Shown: positions 17,405 through 25,437 of the stretch, piece by piece
Layout of the letters: each line of letters opens with the position of its first letter
Position numbering within the stretch: the first letter of the stretch is position 1
Assembly: GCA_965223235.1 (NCBI GenBank)
Contig: CBDCVV010000021.1
Location: forward strand, 186,001 to 250,000
Length of the DNA stretch: 64,000 nucleotides
Origin: UBA2589 sp965223235
GTDB taxonomy: Bacteria > Gemmatimonadota > Gemmatimonadetes > Longimicrobiales > Gaopeijiaceae
Direction of reading: 5' to 3'
Notes under the pieces: generated by a model
What the model saw: only the letters and a program-made list of their open reading frames with translations
Told to the model about the DNA's origin: nothing
Databases searched by the model: none
Translations under genes and position numbers: made by a program

Positions 17405-19099
17405 CTACTGCATCCGCTCCAGCGCCATCCGTACGGCTTCATAGGCGTTCACCACCCCACCGGTTACCGAGAGCGTGCCAAAGGGCACGACGATCTCCTC
17501 CAGCCCCGGCCGCGCCACCTGGTGCTCCCCGTAAGGCACCGCCGACTCGAGCAGAATGCGCCGCACGTCGGTCGCAGTGAGGTCGGGGAAGTACGCCATC
17601 AGGAGCGCCGCGACGCCTGAGACGACTGGCGAAGCCATGCTCGTGCCATCTTCTCGTCGGTACTCCTCGTCGCCGGTGTACGTAGAGAGCACGTCAACGC
17701 CCGGGGCGAAGATGTCGACACGGCTTCCGCTGTAGTTCGAGAACGTCGCGGCCAAGGAGTCGACCATCCAATTCGAGGCGCCGACCTCGATCCAGTTGGT
17801 CGCCCTCCCCCCGTCGGAGTACTCGGGGTTGGGGAAGTTCGAGCCGTCGTCGAGGTTCTCCCCGTCATTGCCCGCCGCATGAACCATTAGGACCCCTGCC
17901 TCATCGGCATACCGCACCGCAGCGTCTACTAGCGACTTCCTCGGAGAATGTGATTTACCGAACGACATGTTGATGATGTGCGCCCCGTGGTCGACGGCAT
18001 ACCGAATGGCGTTCGCAATGTCCTTGTCTCGTTCATCTCCGTTGGGTACCGCGCGCAGGGTCATCAGCTGCACGTTCGGACCAATGCCGTCGATCCCTTC
18101 ACCGTTCCCCCTCACCGCGCCGATGATTCCGGCCACATGGGTCCCATGCGAGGCGTCGGGCCCCATGACATCCCGGTTCCCGTACAGACGCTCCATGCCG
18201 TTGGCGAGGTCGTCGCCGACGATCTCCCGGGCATCGAAGTCTGGATTCAGGCCGTAGTCCATGAGGCCCTGGTACGCCTCTCGGGCCTCGTCGATGATCT
18301 CGGGAGACAAGCCAGCCCCGTCGAGCTGCATGTAGATCTGCTGAGCCTGGCGGACGTCCTGCGCGAGGCTCCGGACTTCGGCCACCTTCTCAGGGGTCAG
18401 TTCATCAGCCCCGGTCGCATTCTGCAGCACTGGAACCGCGAAGTCGTACGCCGCCGAGATTTGATCGATCTGAGCCAGTGTCTCGGACGTCTCGGTCCGC
18501 TCCGCTTGATAGGCGGACTCGACCGCGTCACAGCCGGGCCCCTCCTGCGGCTCCACACCTTGTTGGCACGCCACGTAGAGCCTCGTGACCTCGAGCGTTT
18601 CATCGTCGACACTCCGCCCATCGGCCCCGCCCACGAAGTTCCAGCCGAAGACATCGTCGACGTACCCGTTTCCGTCATCGTCGAGTCCGTTCCCCGCGGT
18701 CTCCCCCGGGTTCCTCCACAGGGAGGCCTGAAGATCGATATGTGTGGTGTCGATTCCTCCGTCGATCACCGCCACTACCACCGTCCGCTGAGGCTGACGA
18801 CCAGCCAAGAGTTCTCGATACGCTCGGTTCGCGCTCACACCAGGCACTCCGTCCTCGTCTAAGTCGAGTACCTGCCACGCGTCGGGGGCCTCCGTAAGAG
18901 GCGGCACCGGCTCCGTGGGTGTACTGGGTGCGGTCGGTTCGTCCGCCGGTGTGGACGCAGCGCGATCGGGGCTCTCCGGGACCGCCACCGGATCCATCTG
19001 AGGCTGAGGAGGCGTCGTCATCGTCGCCGACGAAGACGCACAAGCAGAGGATGCTAAGAGCGAGAGAACAAAGAGTGCGCGAGAGGTCGGCATGGTCAT
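17405..19099 (-). CDS. Subtilisin-like serine protease (S8), probable lipoprotein
   Basis: A secreted 564-residue subtilase. A hydrophobic leader ends in a lipobox-like LASSAC (Cys20), followed by a Pro/Thr-rich linker to about residue 75. The catalytic triad is visible: Asp113 in AVIDGGID, His in SHGTHVAGI near 300, and Ser in GTSMASP near 500; the oxyanion Asn is in HAAGNDG. Between Asp and His lies an enlarged, mostly helical, acidic insert of about 150 residues. The start was taken at ATG 19097-19099; a longer frame upstream is Arg-rich and reads through non-coding sequence. Confidence 0.9.
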   Translation of the reverse strand: MTMPTSRALFVLSLLASSACASSSATMTTPPQPQMDPVAVPESPDRAASTPADEPTAPSTPTEPVPPLTEAPDAWQVLDLDEDGVPGVSANRAYRELLAGRQPQRTVVVAVIDGGIDTTHIDLQASLWRNPGETAGNGLDDDGNGYVDDVFGWNFVGGADGRSVDDETLEVTRLYVACQQGVEPQEGPGCDAVESAYQAERTETSETLAQIDQISAAYDFAVPVLQNATGADELTPEKVAEVRSLAQDVRQAQQIYMQLDGAGLSPEIIDEAREAYQGLMDYGLNPDFDAREIVGDDLANGMERLYGNRDVMGPDASHGTHVAGIIGAVRGNGEGIDGIGPNVQLMTLRAVPNGDERDKDIANAIRYAVDHGAHIINMSFGKSHSPRKSLVDAAVRYADEAGVLMVHAAGNDGENLDDGSNFPNPEYSDGGRATNWIEVGASNWMVDSLAATFSNYSGSRVDIFAPGVDVLSTYTGDEEYRREDGTSMASPVVSGVAALLMAYFPDLTATDVRRILLESAVPYGEHQVARPGLEEIVVPFGTLSVTGGVVNAYEAVRMALERMQ

Positions 19100-19134
19100 C
19101 GATGGCGGTATGGAAACGAGCCCAGGATCTCGAC

Positions 19135-19596
19135 CTATCCTAATGGAGGACCCTGAACGAGGTCCAACGGCACCTCCGCCCACTTCAGGATCAAGTACCC
19201 GATCGCTCCACCCCCCGCCCCTCCTAAGACGGCCCCAGCGAAGCTGAGTACATGTTCGGGGCCTTCGAGCGAGCGACCTTCTCGGATCGAAGATTGCCAC
19301 GCCCGCCCTCCAAGGAATCCGACCACGGCCCCCGCAGCCGCTCCGAGCTTCCAATGGTTACCGCGAGCTCGCCACATCCGCTCGATCGACTCTAGGGGGA
19401 TGGGCGTAGGCTCAGGCGCCCCCCTCTCCTGGAGGAGCAAGACCCGGGCATCAGCCGATCGAAAGATACCGGCGATCTCGACTTGTCCCATCTGGACCCT
19501 CAGTCGAGTGCCGGGGGGAACGGAGAGGGATTGCCCCGCAGCCGGCCCGGCGGCGAGGATCAGGCTGATCACTGCGGCGACCTTGGCCCAGTGCAT
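19135..19596 (-). CDS. Hypothetical exported protein with glycine-zipper membrane segments
   Basis: A 153-residue protein of unknown function. It has a signal peptide (AAVISLILAAGPAAGQ), a small beta-rich region with PGTRLRVQMG and IPLESIERMW, then two glycine-rich hydrophobic segments (LGAAAGAVVGFLGG and GAVLGGAGGGAIGYLI) resembling glycine zippers. The ATG at 19594-19596 was chosen because the frame further upstream runs through the tRNA gene. It lies 35 bases upstream of the subtilase and could be co-transcribed with it. Confidence 0.6.
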   Translation of the reverse strand: MHWAKVAAVISLILAAGPAAGQSLSVPPGTRLRVQMGQVEIAGIFRSADARVLLLQERGAPEPTPIPLESIERMWRARGNHWKLGAAAGAVVGFLGGRAWQSSIREGRSLEGPEHVLSFAGAVLGGAGGGAIGYLILKWAEVPLDLVQGPPLG

Positions 19597-19701
19597 AGTC
19601 AGACACGAGAACCGAGGCCTATTTAGTTCGCGGGCTACAGTCACACCGATCGCGGCGGCGGGCGCTTCGTCGCGTGCTCCATCTTGATTGCCTTTGTCTG
19701 A

Positions 19702-19785
19702 TGCCGAGGGCGGGACTTGAACCCGCAAGGGCCGAAGCCCGGGGGATTTTAAGTCCCCTGTGTTTACCAATTTCACCACCCCGGC
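19702..19785 (-). tRNA. tRNA-Leu (anticodon UAA)
   Basis: An 84-nt class II tRNA. The acceptor stem GCCGGGG pairs with CCTCGGC (one G-U) with discriminator A. The anticodon arm carries TAA in the loop CTTAAAA. A variable arm CCGGGCTTCGGCCC forms a stem-loop, and the T arm has GGTTCAAGTCC. The 3' CCA is not encoded, so it must be added after processing, consistent with RNase Z elsewhere in the window. Confidence 0.95.
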
Positions 19786-19910
19786 GGTGTTACCAAAGCT
19801 ACGGCCGAGCCGCCCCGTCCGGGAGCCATCTTCGACCCAAGAGCGCGGGTCCGACCGGAGTGTAGATTGTTGGACCACGCCGCTTGCCCCCTTATCGACC
19901 TGGAGTCCAC

Positions 19911-21153
19911 GTGCCCCGACTTCGATCCCTTCTTGTAGCAACACTCCTCGGCTTGCTTCTACCAAGCCTCGGTTGGTCCGTCCGTCTGGCGGCACAAGAG
20001 ATTCCGTCACCCGTTCCCGCTCCAGCAATCGTCTTACCCGGGGTCAACGTACTTGTCGGCCCCGCGTTGGAACCCCAGCTGAACGTCACGGTCGTGGTAG
20101 TCGATGGGCGTATCGACCGGATCCTTGAATCAGGCACACCCCGGATCGCCGGCGCCCAGGTACTCGACTTCGCCGGGTACTGGCTCGTGCCAGGGCTGAT
20201 CGACGCTCATAGCCACGTGAACACGCTCGACGCAGCGAGTCGAGCACTCTCGTCGGGCGTCACCACGGTCCGAACAGCAGGCGTCGATGGCTTCGCGGAT
20301 GTCGCGCTACGCGACGCCGTGCGCACAGGCTGGTTGCCGGGCCCCGATCGGGGATGGGGCGCTGGCAGACCCTGCACTAACTCCGTTCCTGACGGACAGC
20401 GTGAACACGGAGCAAGAGCTTCGGACGCTCGTGGCGACGAACGCCGCCCACGGGGTCGACTGGATCAAGACGCGCGCCACGGAACGAGCGGGGCGGCCTG
20501 ATACCGATCCTCGCGAGCAAGTGTATTCGGAGGCCGAGCTGGCCGCCGTGGTGGAAGAGGCAGCCCGCCACGGGCTCTCAGTGGCGGCACACGCCCACGG
20601 GGACGAGGGCATCGCCGCGGCGGTCCGCGCGGGTGTGAAGAGCATCGAGCACGGCACCTACTCCTCCCCGGCCACGCTCCAGCTCATGAAGGATCGGGGC
20701 ACATGGCTCGTGCCCACGCTCAGCTCGGTGTTGTCCTTCGGACAACCAGGCGACTACGCCGACCCACAGCTATTTCTGAGGGGGCAACACCTCGCTCCTC
20801 GGCGGGTTGAGATGGTGCGACAGGCCAACGCATTGGGGATCCCGATCGTCGTCGGCGTGGATACAGACTATGGGCCAGGTAGCACGGCTCGCGTGTCCCG
20901 AGCTGTCGCCTTTGCGGTCGAGGAACTCGACTTCGATCCCACCTACGCGTTGCAGGGAGCGACGAGCCGGGCCGCCGAACTCCTCGGAGTCGACGACAAG
21001 ACGGGCAACCTAGCGCCCGGAATGGAGGCCGACTTTATCGTCGTCGACTCGAATCCTCTCGAGCGGATTCGGGCACTGCAAGATCCGCTGGCCATCGTCT
21101 CGAACGGCCACATTGTCGAGAACCGGCTACCCTTTGGGATTCGAGAGAGGTAG
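19911..21153 (+). pseudogene. Amidohydrolase (imidazolonepropionase/prolidase-like), frameshifted
   Basis: One exported metal-dependent hydrolase split between two frames. The 5' part starts at GTG 19911 (GGAG site at 19902-19905), has a signal peptide and the metal motif DAHSHVN, and stays in frame to about LPGP at 20345. From about 20347 homology continues in the next frame with DPALTPFLTD, the possible lysine ligand in VDWIK, VAAHAHGDEG, IEHGTY, GVDTDYGP and a normal C-terminus ending at 21153. Two missing bases or one extra base within 20338-20356 would explain it. It could be a true pseudogene or an assembly error in a GC-rich run; both parts otherwise look intact. Confidence 0.85.
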
Positions 21154-21163
21154 TCTCCGCACC

Positions 21164-21337
21164 CTATGCCGCGCGCCGCTGGTCCTGTCCCCCGTCCCTC
21201 ACTACGCGGACGGGGGTGGGATTCACCTGCTGCACCACCGACCGACCGCTTCCCGCGAGTGCACTCATGAGTAGAACCGTCGCGATCGTGGTGAACGCGG
21301 CTGCGTATGCGATCAGAAATCCAGTCAAGCTTCCCAT
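21164..21337 (-). CDS. Small single-pass membrane protein (57 residues)
   Basis: An ATG at 21335-21337 is preceded by a strong GGGGAGGA ribosome binding site four bases upstream. The frame runs to a TAG at 21164-21166. The product has one clear membrane helix (LTGFLIAYAAAFTTIATVLL, residues 4-23), then a polar tail rich in Val, Gln and Arg. It fills the gap between the amidohydrolase and the divergent methyltransferase. No family is recognised; a CcmD-like small membrane protein is one loose possibility. Confidence 0.55.
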   Translation of the reverse strand: MGSLTGFLIAYAAAFTTIATVLLMSALAGSGRSVVQQVNPTPVRVVRDGGQDQRRAA

Positions 21338-21430
21338 GTCGTCCTCCCCGTGCGCTGCAGGAACGAGGTCCTCACCTCATTCTCTTCCTTACCTACGAGA
21401 AGTCGTCTCGATTTGTTCTGGACTCGAACT

Positions 21431-22084
21431 GTGACACCTGAACGCTTCGCCAGGATCCGGGCCGCTCTAACGCGGCGCCAACCAGACCTAGCTGTCCTGA
21501 TGGACCGGGTTCACAAGTCGCACAACTTCTCCGCGATCCTGAGGAATTGCGACGCGGCTGGGGTGCTACAGGCACACGTGGTTCCCCCTGAGGAAGGACT
21601 CGACCTGCACCACGGGACATCCGCCGGCACCGAGAAGTGGGTGGAGGTCGTACGGCACCCCTCGGTCGAGGTGGCAGCTTCACACCTTCGGGAGCGAGGC
21701 TTCACGCTCTTGGCCGCACACCCATCGGAGAGGGCAAGCGACTACCGCGAGATCGATTTCACGCGGCCCACCGCCATTGTGATGGGTGCTGAGCTTCACG
21801 GACTATCCGACGAGGCCCTCGGGTTGGCTGACGAGCTTGTCGTGATCCCGATGGCCGGCATGGTGCACTCGCTAAACGTATCGGTCGCGACGGCCCTACT
21901 GCTCTTCGAGGCAAGAAGGCAACGAGAGACTGCCGGCATGTACGACACCTCTCGGCTCGAGGCGGACGACTTCGAGCGACGACTCTTCGAGTGGAGTTGG
22001 CCTTCGATCGCTGCGTCGCGACGGGCCGAGGGACGACCATACCCGAAGCTCGATGAAGTAGGGAACCTCGTGCGAGGAAGCTGA
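21431..22084 (+). CDS. trmH: tRNA (guanosine-2'-O-)-methyltransferase, SpoU/TrmH family
   Basis: SAM-dependent methyltransferase predicted to modify the 2'-OH of G18 in tRNA. The 217-residue protein has the TrmH N-terminal segment VLMDRVHKSHNFSAILRNCDAAG (residues about 21-43), the Arg of motif 1 in LRNCD, the IVMGAELHGLS strand and the knotted motif MVHSLNVSVATALL near 160. The C-terminal extension is typical of TrmH rather than RlmB. Start GTG 21431 fits the family start; the ribosome site is weak. Confidence 0.9.
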   Translation: MTPERFARIRAALTRRQPDLAVLMDRVHKSHNFSAILRNCDAAGVLQAHVVPPEEGLDLHHGTSAGTEKWVEVVRHPSVEVAASHLRERGFTLLAAHPSERASDYREIDFTRPTAIVMGAELHGLSDEALGLADELVVIPMAGMVHSLNVSVATALLLFEARRQRETAGMYDTSRLEADDFERRLFEWSWPSIAASRRAEGRPYPKLDEVGNLVRGS

Positions 22085-22124
22085 GGAGTTCGGTGGACCT
22101 TCCGACTCTCGGTGTCGTACGACC

Positions 22125-23291
22125 GTGTCATACCTCGTTGCCGTACCCACTGAACTCGCCCGCCTGACCCTTCGCGCCGTGCCGAAGCGAACCCTCACCT
22201 CGCTCCTCCTCGTGATTGCCGGCCTTCTTTGCGCCAGCCTCGAAGCGTCAGGCCAAGCGGATACGGCGAGCACCTACTTCTTCCGGGATCTACCCGGTTC
22301 GGATCAGTACGGAGGCCCCTTCGATGCAGTCCTCAACAAGGGCTTCAACATGGCCCAAGCGAGCAACCGGGACCCGGCCATCTTCTCCGCGCCTTACGGC
22401 TTCGCTCACGTGCGCGAATCGCTCTTTCACCCAGTGCGATCCATTCAGCAATCGGGGGGTTGGGGCACGTTCTTCAAGGAGCAGATCTTCCCCATCCAGG
22501 CCTTCAACTGGATCAAGAGCGGCTTCGACTGGGGAGCGGCGGACAACATGACGTGGTACCCGAATTACTTCGGACACTTCGTCGAAGGGGGTATCACGAG
22601 CCGGCGCATGGCCGAACAACTTCGAGCTCGGGGAGTCCCCTTCGCGACCGAAATCGCCGGTGTGACGACGATGACCGCCGCCTTTCTCAACGAGGCGTAC
22701 ACCCACCCCGAGCTCACACAGGGCACGGGCGGCACGGTCGCTGACCTGTACGTTTTCGACCTCGGCGGCGTGCTCCTCTTTTCTGTCGACGGGGTGGCCG
22801 ACTTCTTCGCGAACACGTTGCACGCCAACGTATGGCCCAGCCAAGCCGCCCTCGTTCTCCCATCGGGTGAGGTTGCGAACAACGCGAACAATCTCGTCTT
22901 CAAGATCCCGCTCCCGTGGGTCGAACGAGCCTCGGTTTTCTTCAGGACTGCGGTCGGTTCACACGTCGGTGGGACGATCCACCTCGCGGACGGCTACGAC
23001 GTGAGTGTGGGCTTCGGTGCCGATACCGGTCGCCAGGTGATCGACCCGGTCACGGGTGAAGAATCGGTGGACATCCGCCTCTCATCGGCCATGTACCTCG
23101 ACCGCCACGGATCCGTGCTCGCGTCGATCTACTGGAGTGAAAGCCACGAGCGGGCGCTTTCCGTCAACGTCTACCCAGGAGTCGTGCTCCCGGAGCTAGG
23201 GGCGTGGATCGTGGTCGACCGCGAAGGCTCGCTTCAGCTAGGTCTTTCCCACCGGTGGACCGGCGGTGTGGGTCTCGGGTGGGGCCGGTAG
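22125..23291 (+). CDS. Unrecognised exported protein
   Basis: A protein of up to 388 residues with an N-terminal signal (TLTSLLLVIAGLLC, cleavage near ASGQA). Its body contains several hydrophobic or glycine-rich stretches and alternating aromatic patterns near the C-terminus that resemble outer-membrane beta-strands (LQLGLSHRWTGGVGLGWG). NYFGHFVEGG, FLNEAYTHPE and VDGVADFFANTLHANVWP are distinctive segments. A GTG at 22179 just before the signal peptide is a likely alternative start. No family or function can be assigned. Confidence 0.6.
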   Translation: MSYLVAVPTELARLTLRAVPKRTLTSLLLVIAGLLCASLEASGQADTASTYFFRDLPGSDQYGGPFDAVLNKGFNMAQASNRDPAIFSAPYGFAHVRESLFHPVRSIQQSGGWGTFFKEQIFPIQAFNWIKSGFDWGAADNMTWYPNYFGHFVEGGITSRRMAEQLRARGVPFATEIAGVTTMTAAFLNEAYTHPELTQGTGGTVADLYVFDLGGVLLFSVDGVADFFANTLHANVWPSQAALVLPSGEVANNANNLVFKIPLPWVERASVFFRTAVGSHVGGTIHLADGYDVSVGFGADTGRQVIDPVTGEESVDIRLSSAMYLDRHGSVLASIYWSESHERALSVNVYPGVVLPELGAWIVVDREGSLQLGLSHRWTGGVGLGWGR

Positions 23292-23299
23292 GGCGCCAA

Positions 23300-24679
23300 C
23301 TACGCCATCTTCCCGAGTTGGAAGCGGAGGGATTCCTCGACTCCTTCGTAGAAGAAATCGAAGCCCGCCGCCCGTGCTTTGGTCGGAATGGCTCTCTGCC
23401 CCCAAAGGAGCGCTTCGGTACCGAGTTCGCCGAAGGCCGTCTTCACCGCCAAAGCCGGAACCGGAACGATTGTCGGCCTCCCCAACGCCCGACCTAGCGC
23501 CGACGTGAACGTCGAGTTCGGTACAGGATTTGGTGCCGTCGCATTGACCGGTCCCTTCATCGACTCGTCGTAGATCGCATGCAAGATCAGCGCAGTGAGG
23601 TCGTCCAAGTCGATCCAGCTCACATACTGTTTGCCAGAGCCCAACCGTCCGCCCGCGCCCATCTTGAACGGGAGTAGCATCTGCCCGATCGCTCCACCCT
23701 CTGGCGAAAGAACAACCCCGGTGCGGAGCGTCACCACACGCACGCCGGCGCGTTCGGCGGGCTTGGACGCACCTTCCCAGGCGCGGCACACTTCGGCCAA
23801 GAACCCTCGACCTGCCCGGTCACTCTCCGTGATCGTCTCTGCTCCACGATTCCCGTAGAATCCGACTGCCGAGGCAGAGATGAGCGTGCGCGGCCCGCCT
23901 TTCATCGTCGCGAGGGTACGAGCCATGAGTTCTGTGCCGCGAACCCTGCTCTGCTTGATCGAGCGTTTTCGTGCCTCCGTCCACCGTCCGTCCGCGATCG
24001 ACGTACCCGCGAGGTGGACGACGGCATCGATCCCCACAAGCGACTCGGCGTCGAGAACGCCGGCGGCCGGATTCCAGAAGACGGACCCGTCGTCCAGCTT
24101 CCGAGAGTCCCTGACCAAGGCGACTACCTCGTGTCCGCCGGTGGTCAGGAAGTGACGGAGACTCCGTCCCACCATTCCGCTCGCGCCGGTAATCGCGATC
24201 TTGAGCCGAGGTCGATCCGCAAACGCTCGGTGGCGAGCGAGGTCGGTGAAGAGGCGTCGGTAGCGGAAGCGAAAGAGGCGATCCAACTCTCGTCGGATGA
24301 AGCCTGGGCCCACGGCCGCGCCCGCGGCACCCAAGGGTGGCTCCAATTCGATCTCATCCCGCGCGATCGTGCCCCCACCCTCTCGGGGCTCGAAGGTGTG
24401 CGTGTGCAGCCATCTTTTCATGGGACCCGACACCTGCTCATCGCGGAAGCGACGCCCATACTCGTAGTCGAGGTGTCGTAGGTCCCACCGGAACGTCTTG
24501 GGACCCCGCCGGATACGAAGGCTCACAGTGCCGCCGTCCTGGATGCCGCCCGTCCTATGGACGACCTCCACATCACCCCAGGGAGGAGTCAGCCGTTCGA
24601 GGGCGCCTGGCCGCTCGTGCCAATCAAACACCTCCTCCGGACCGTGATCCGGCAGCTCAGTGCGATATGAGTAGCGCAT
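23300..24679 (-). CDS. SRPBCC domain fused to TIGR01777-family NAD(P)-binding epimerase-like protein
   Basis: A two-domain cytoplasmic protein of 459 residues. Residues 1-155 form a START/SRPBCC-type ligand pocket (YRTELPDHGPEEVFDWHERPG and a later DEIELEPPLG). From about residue 158 an extended SDR fold begins with ITGASGMVGRSL, followed by VVHLAGTSI, SASAVGFYG and the C-terminal DUF1731-like part. The family includes YfcH and actinobacterial homologues with the same fusion. The substrate is unknown. It follows the lipid-kinase-like gene on the same strand after 65 bases. Confidence 0.88.
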   Translation of the reverse strand: MRYSYRTELPDHGPEEVFDWHERPGALERLTPPWGDVEVVHRTGGIQDGGTVSLRIRRGPKTFRWDLRHLDYEYGRRFRDEQVSGPMKRWLHTHTFEPREGGGTIARDEIELEPPLGAAGAAVGPGFIRRELDRLFRFRYRRLFTDLARHRAFADRPRLKIAITGASGMVGRSLRHFLTTGGHEVVALVRDSRKLDDGSVFWNPAAGVLDAESLVGIDAVVHLAGTSIADGRWTEARKRSIKQSRVRGTELMARTLATMKGGPRTLISASAVGFYGNRGAETITESDRAGRGFLAEVCRAWEGASKPAERAGVRVVTLRTGVVLSPEGGAIGQMLLPFKMGAGGRLGSGKQYVSWIDLDDLTALILHAIYDESMKGPVNATAPNPVPNSTFTSALGRALGRPTIVPVPALAVKTAFGELGTEALLWGQRAIPTKARAAGFDFFYEGVEESLRFQLGKMA

Positions 24680-24744
24680 TCAGAGGGGGTGAGGGTTCAA
24701 GGACGCGCACGCGCGGGGCTGTGCCCGTACTGGTTCTACGGTTC

Positions 24745-25437
24745 TCATCCGAGAAGTAAGAAGGCTACCGCGGAGGGTACAACCTGGACAGTAAAGTTGT
24801 CCAAACCGTGATGACTCAGGGCTTCCGTCACCGCAGACACAGCCCCACAAAGTAGCGGGATCCACCACTCGGTGTGGCCCATCGCAGCCAACGCCAAGCC
24901 GCACCCCGCCGTGGATGCGAGGAACACCGCAAACGATCCCTCGAGCGTGCGTGTTGCAGGGACACCGAAGAGCGACGGAACCCGATAAGGGTGCCTGCCC
25001 CATCGCTTTCCGGCCGGCTCGCCCACCGCGTCTCCCCACCCTGCCGCCAAGTATCCGACCGACGCGAACGGACCCGTCCACAGAGAAGCGATCAACCCCC
25101 CGAGAGCGGTCGTCACCATCGGGATGAAGATGAACCGGCTTTGGTGCGGACTGTCCTTCTCTCGTGCCAAAGCGTCGTAGAGACCGTTGCCCGGACCCTT
25201 GAGAAGAGCCCATGAGACGAGCGCTGCTAGAACCCCCCCGTAAACCAACGTGCCCGGCAGCGCCCAATTGAAGTGCACCGCCGCCGCGACGGAGAAGACG
25301 ATGAAGTGAAACACCTTGCGGGTGTACGCGACCGCAACCCCCGTTCTCCGGAGACGAGCCGAAACGGCGTACGCGACGGCACCGACCCCAACCCCCAGCA
25401 GCGCAGCCAGCGCGGCGATCTCTCCAAGCGCGGTCAC
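24745..25437 (-). CDS. CTP-dependent lipid-alcohol kinase-like membrane protein (phytol/dolichol kinase family)
   Basis: A 230-residue membrane protein with about six hydrophobic segments. It contains the family motifs RKVFHFIVF near residue 40, GWGDAVGEPAGKRWGRH near 133-149 and RTLEGSFAVF near 162, seen in phytol kinase VTE5, dolichol kinase and DGK1. These enzymes phosphorylate long-chain alcohols or diacylglycerol with CTP, and the fold is related to CdsA. Start GTG 25435-25437 overlaps the stop of the hybrid kinase gene (GTGA), so translation is probably coupled. The substrate is unknown. Confidence 0.8.
   Translation of the reverse strand: MTALGEIAALAALLGVGVGAVAYAVSARLRRTGVAVAYTRKVFHFIVFSVAAAVHFNWALPGTLVYGGVLAALVSWALLKGPGNGLYDALAREKDSPHQSRFIFIPMVTTALGGLIASLWTGPFASVGYLAAGWGDAVGEPAGKRWGRHPYRVPSLFGVPATRTLEGSFAVFLASTAGCGLALAAMGHTEWWIPLLCGAVSAVTEALSHHGLDNFTVQVVPSAVAFLLLG

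Noticed and set aside
19597..20028. N-terminal extension of the glycine-zipper protein
   Set aside because: The frame runs through the tRNA-Leu gene; the internal ATG directly before a signal peptide is far more likely.
21216..21434. Plus-strand frame of 72 codons between the amidohydrolase and trmH
   Set aside because: It is the complement of the 57-residue membrane protein, has no ribosome site and a composition unlike a protein.
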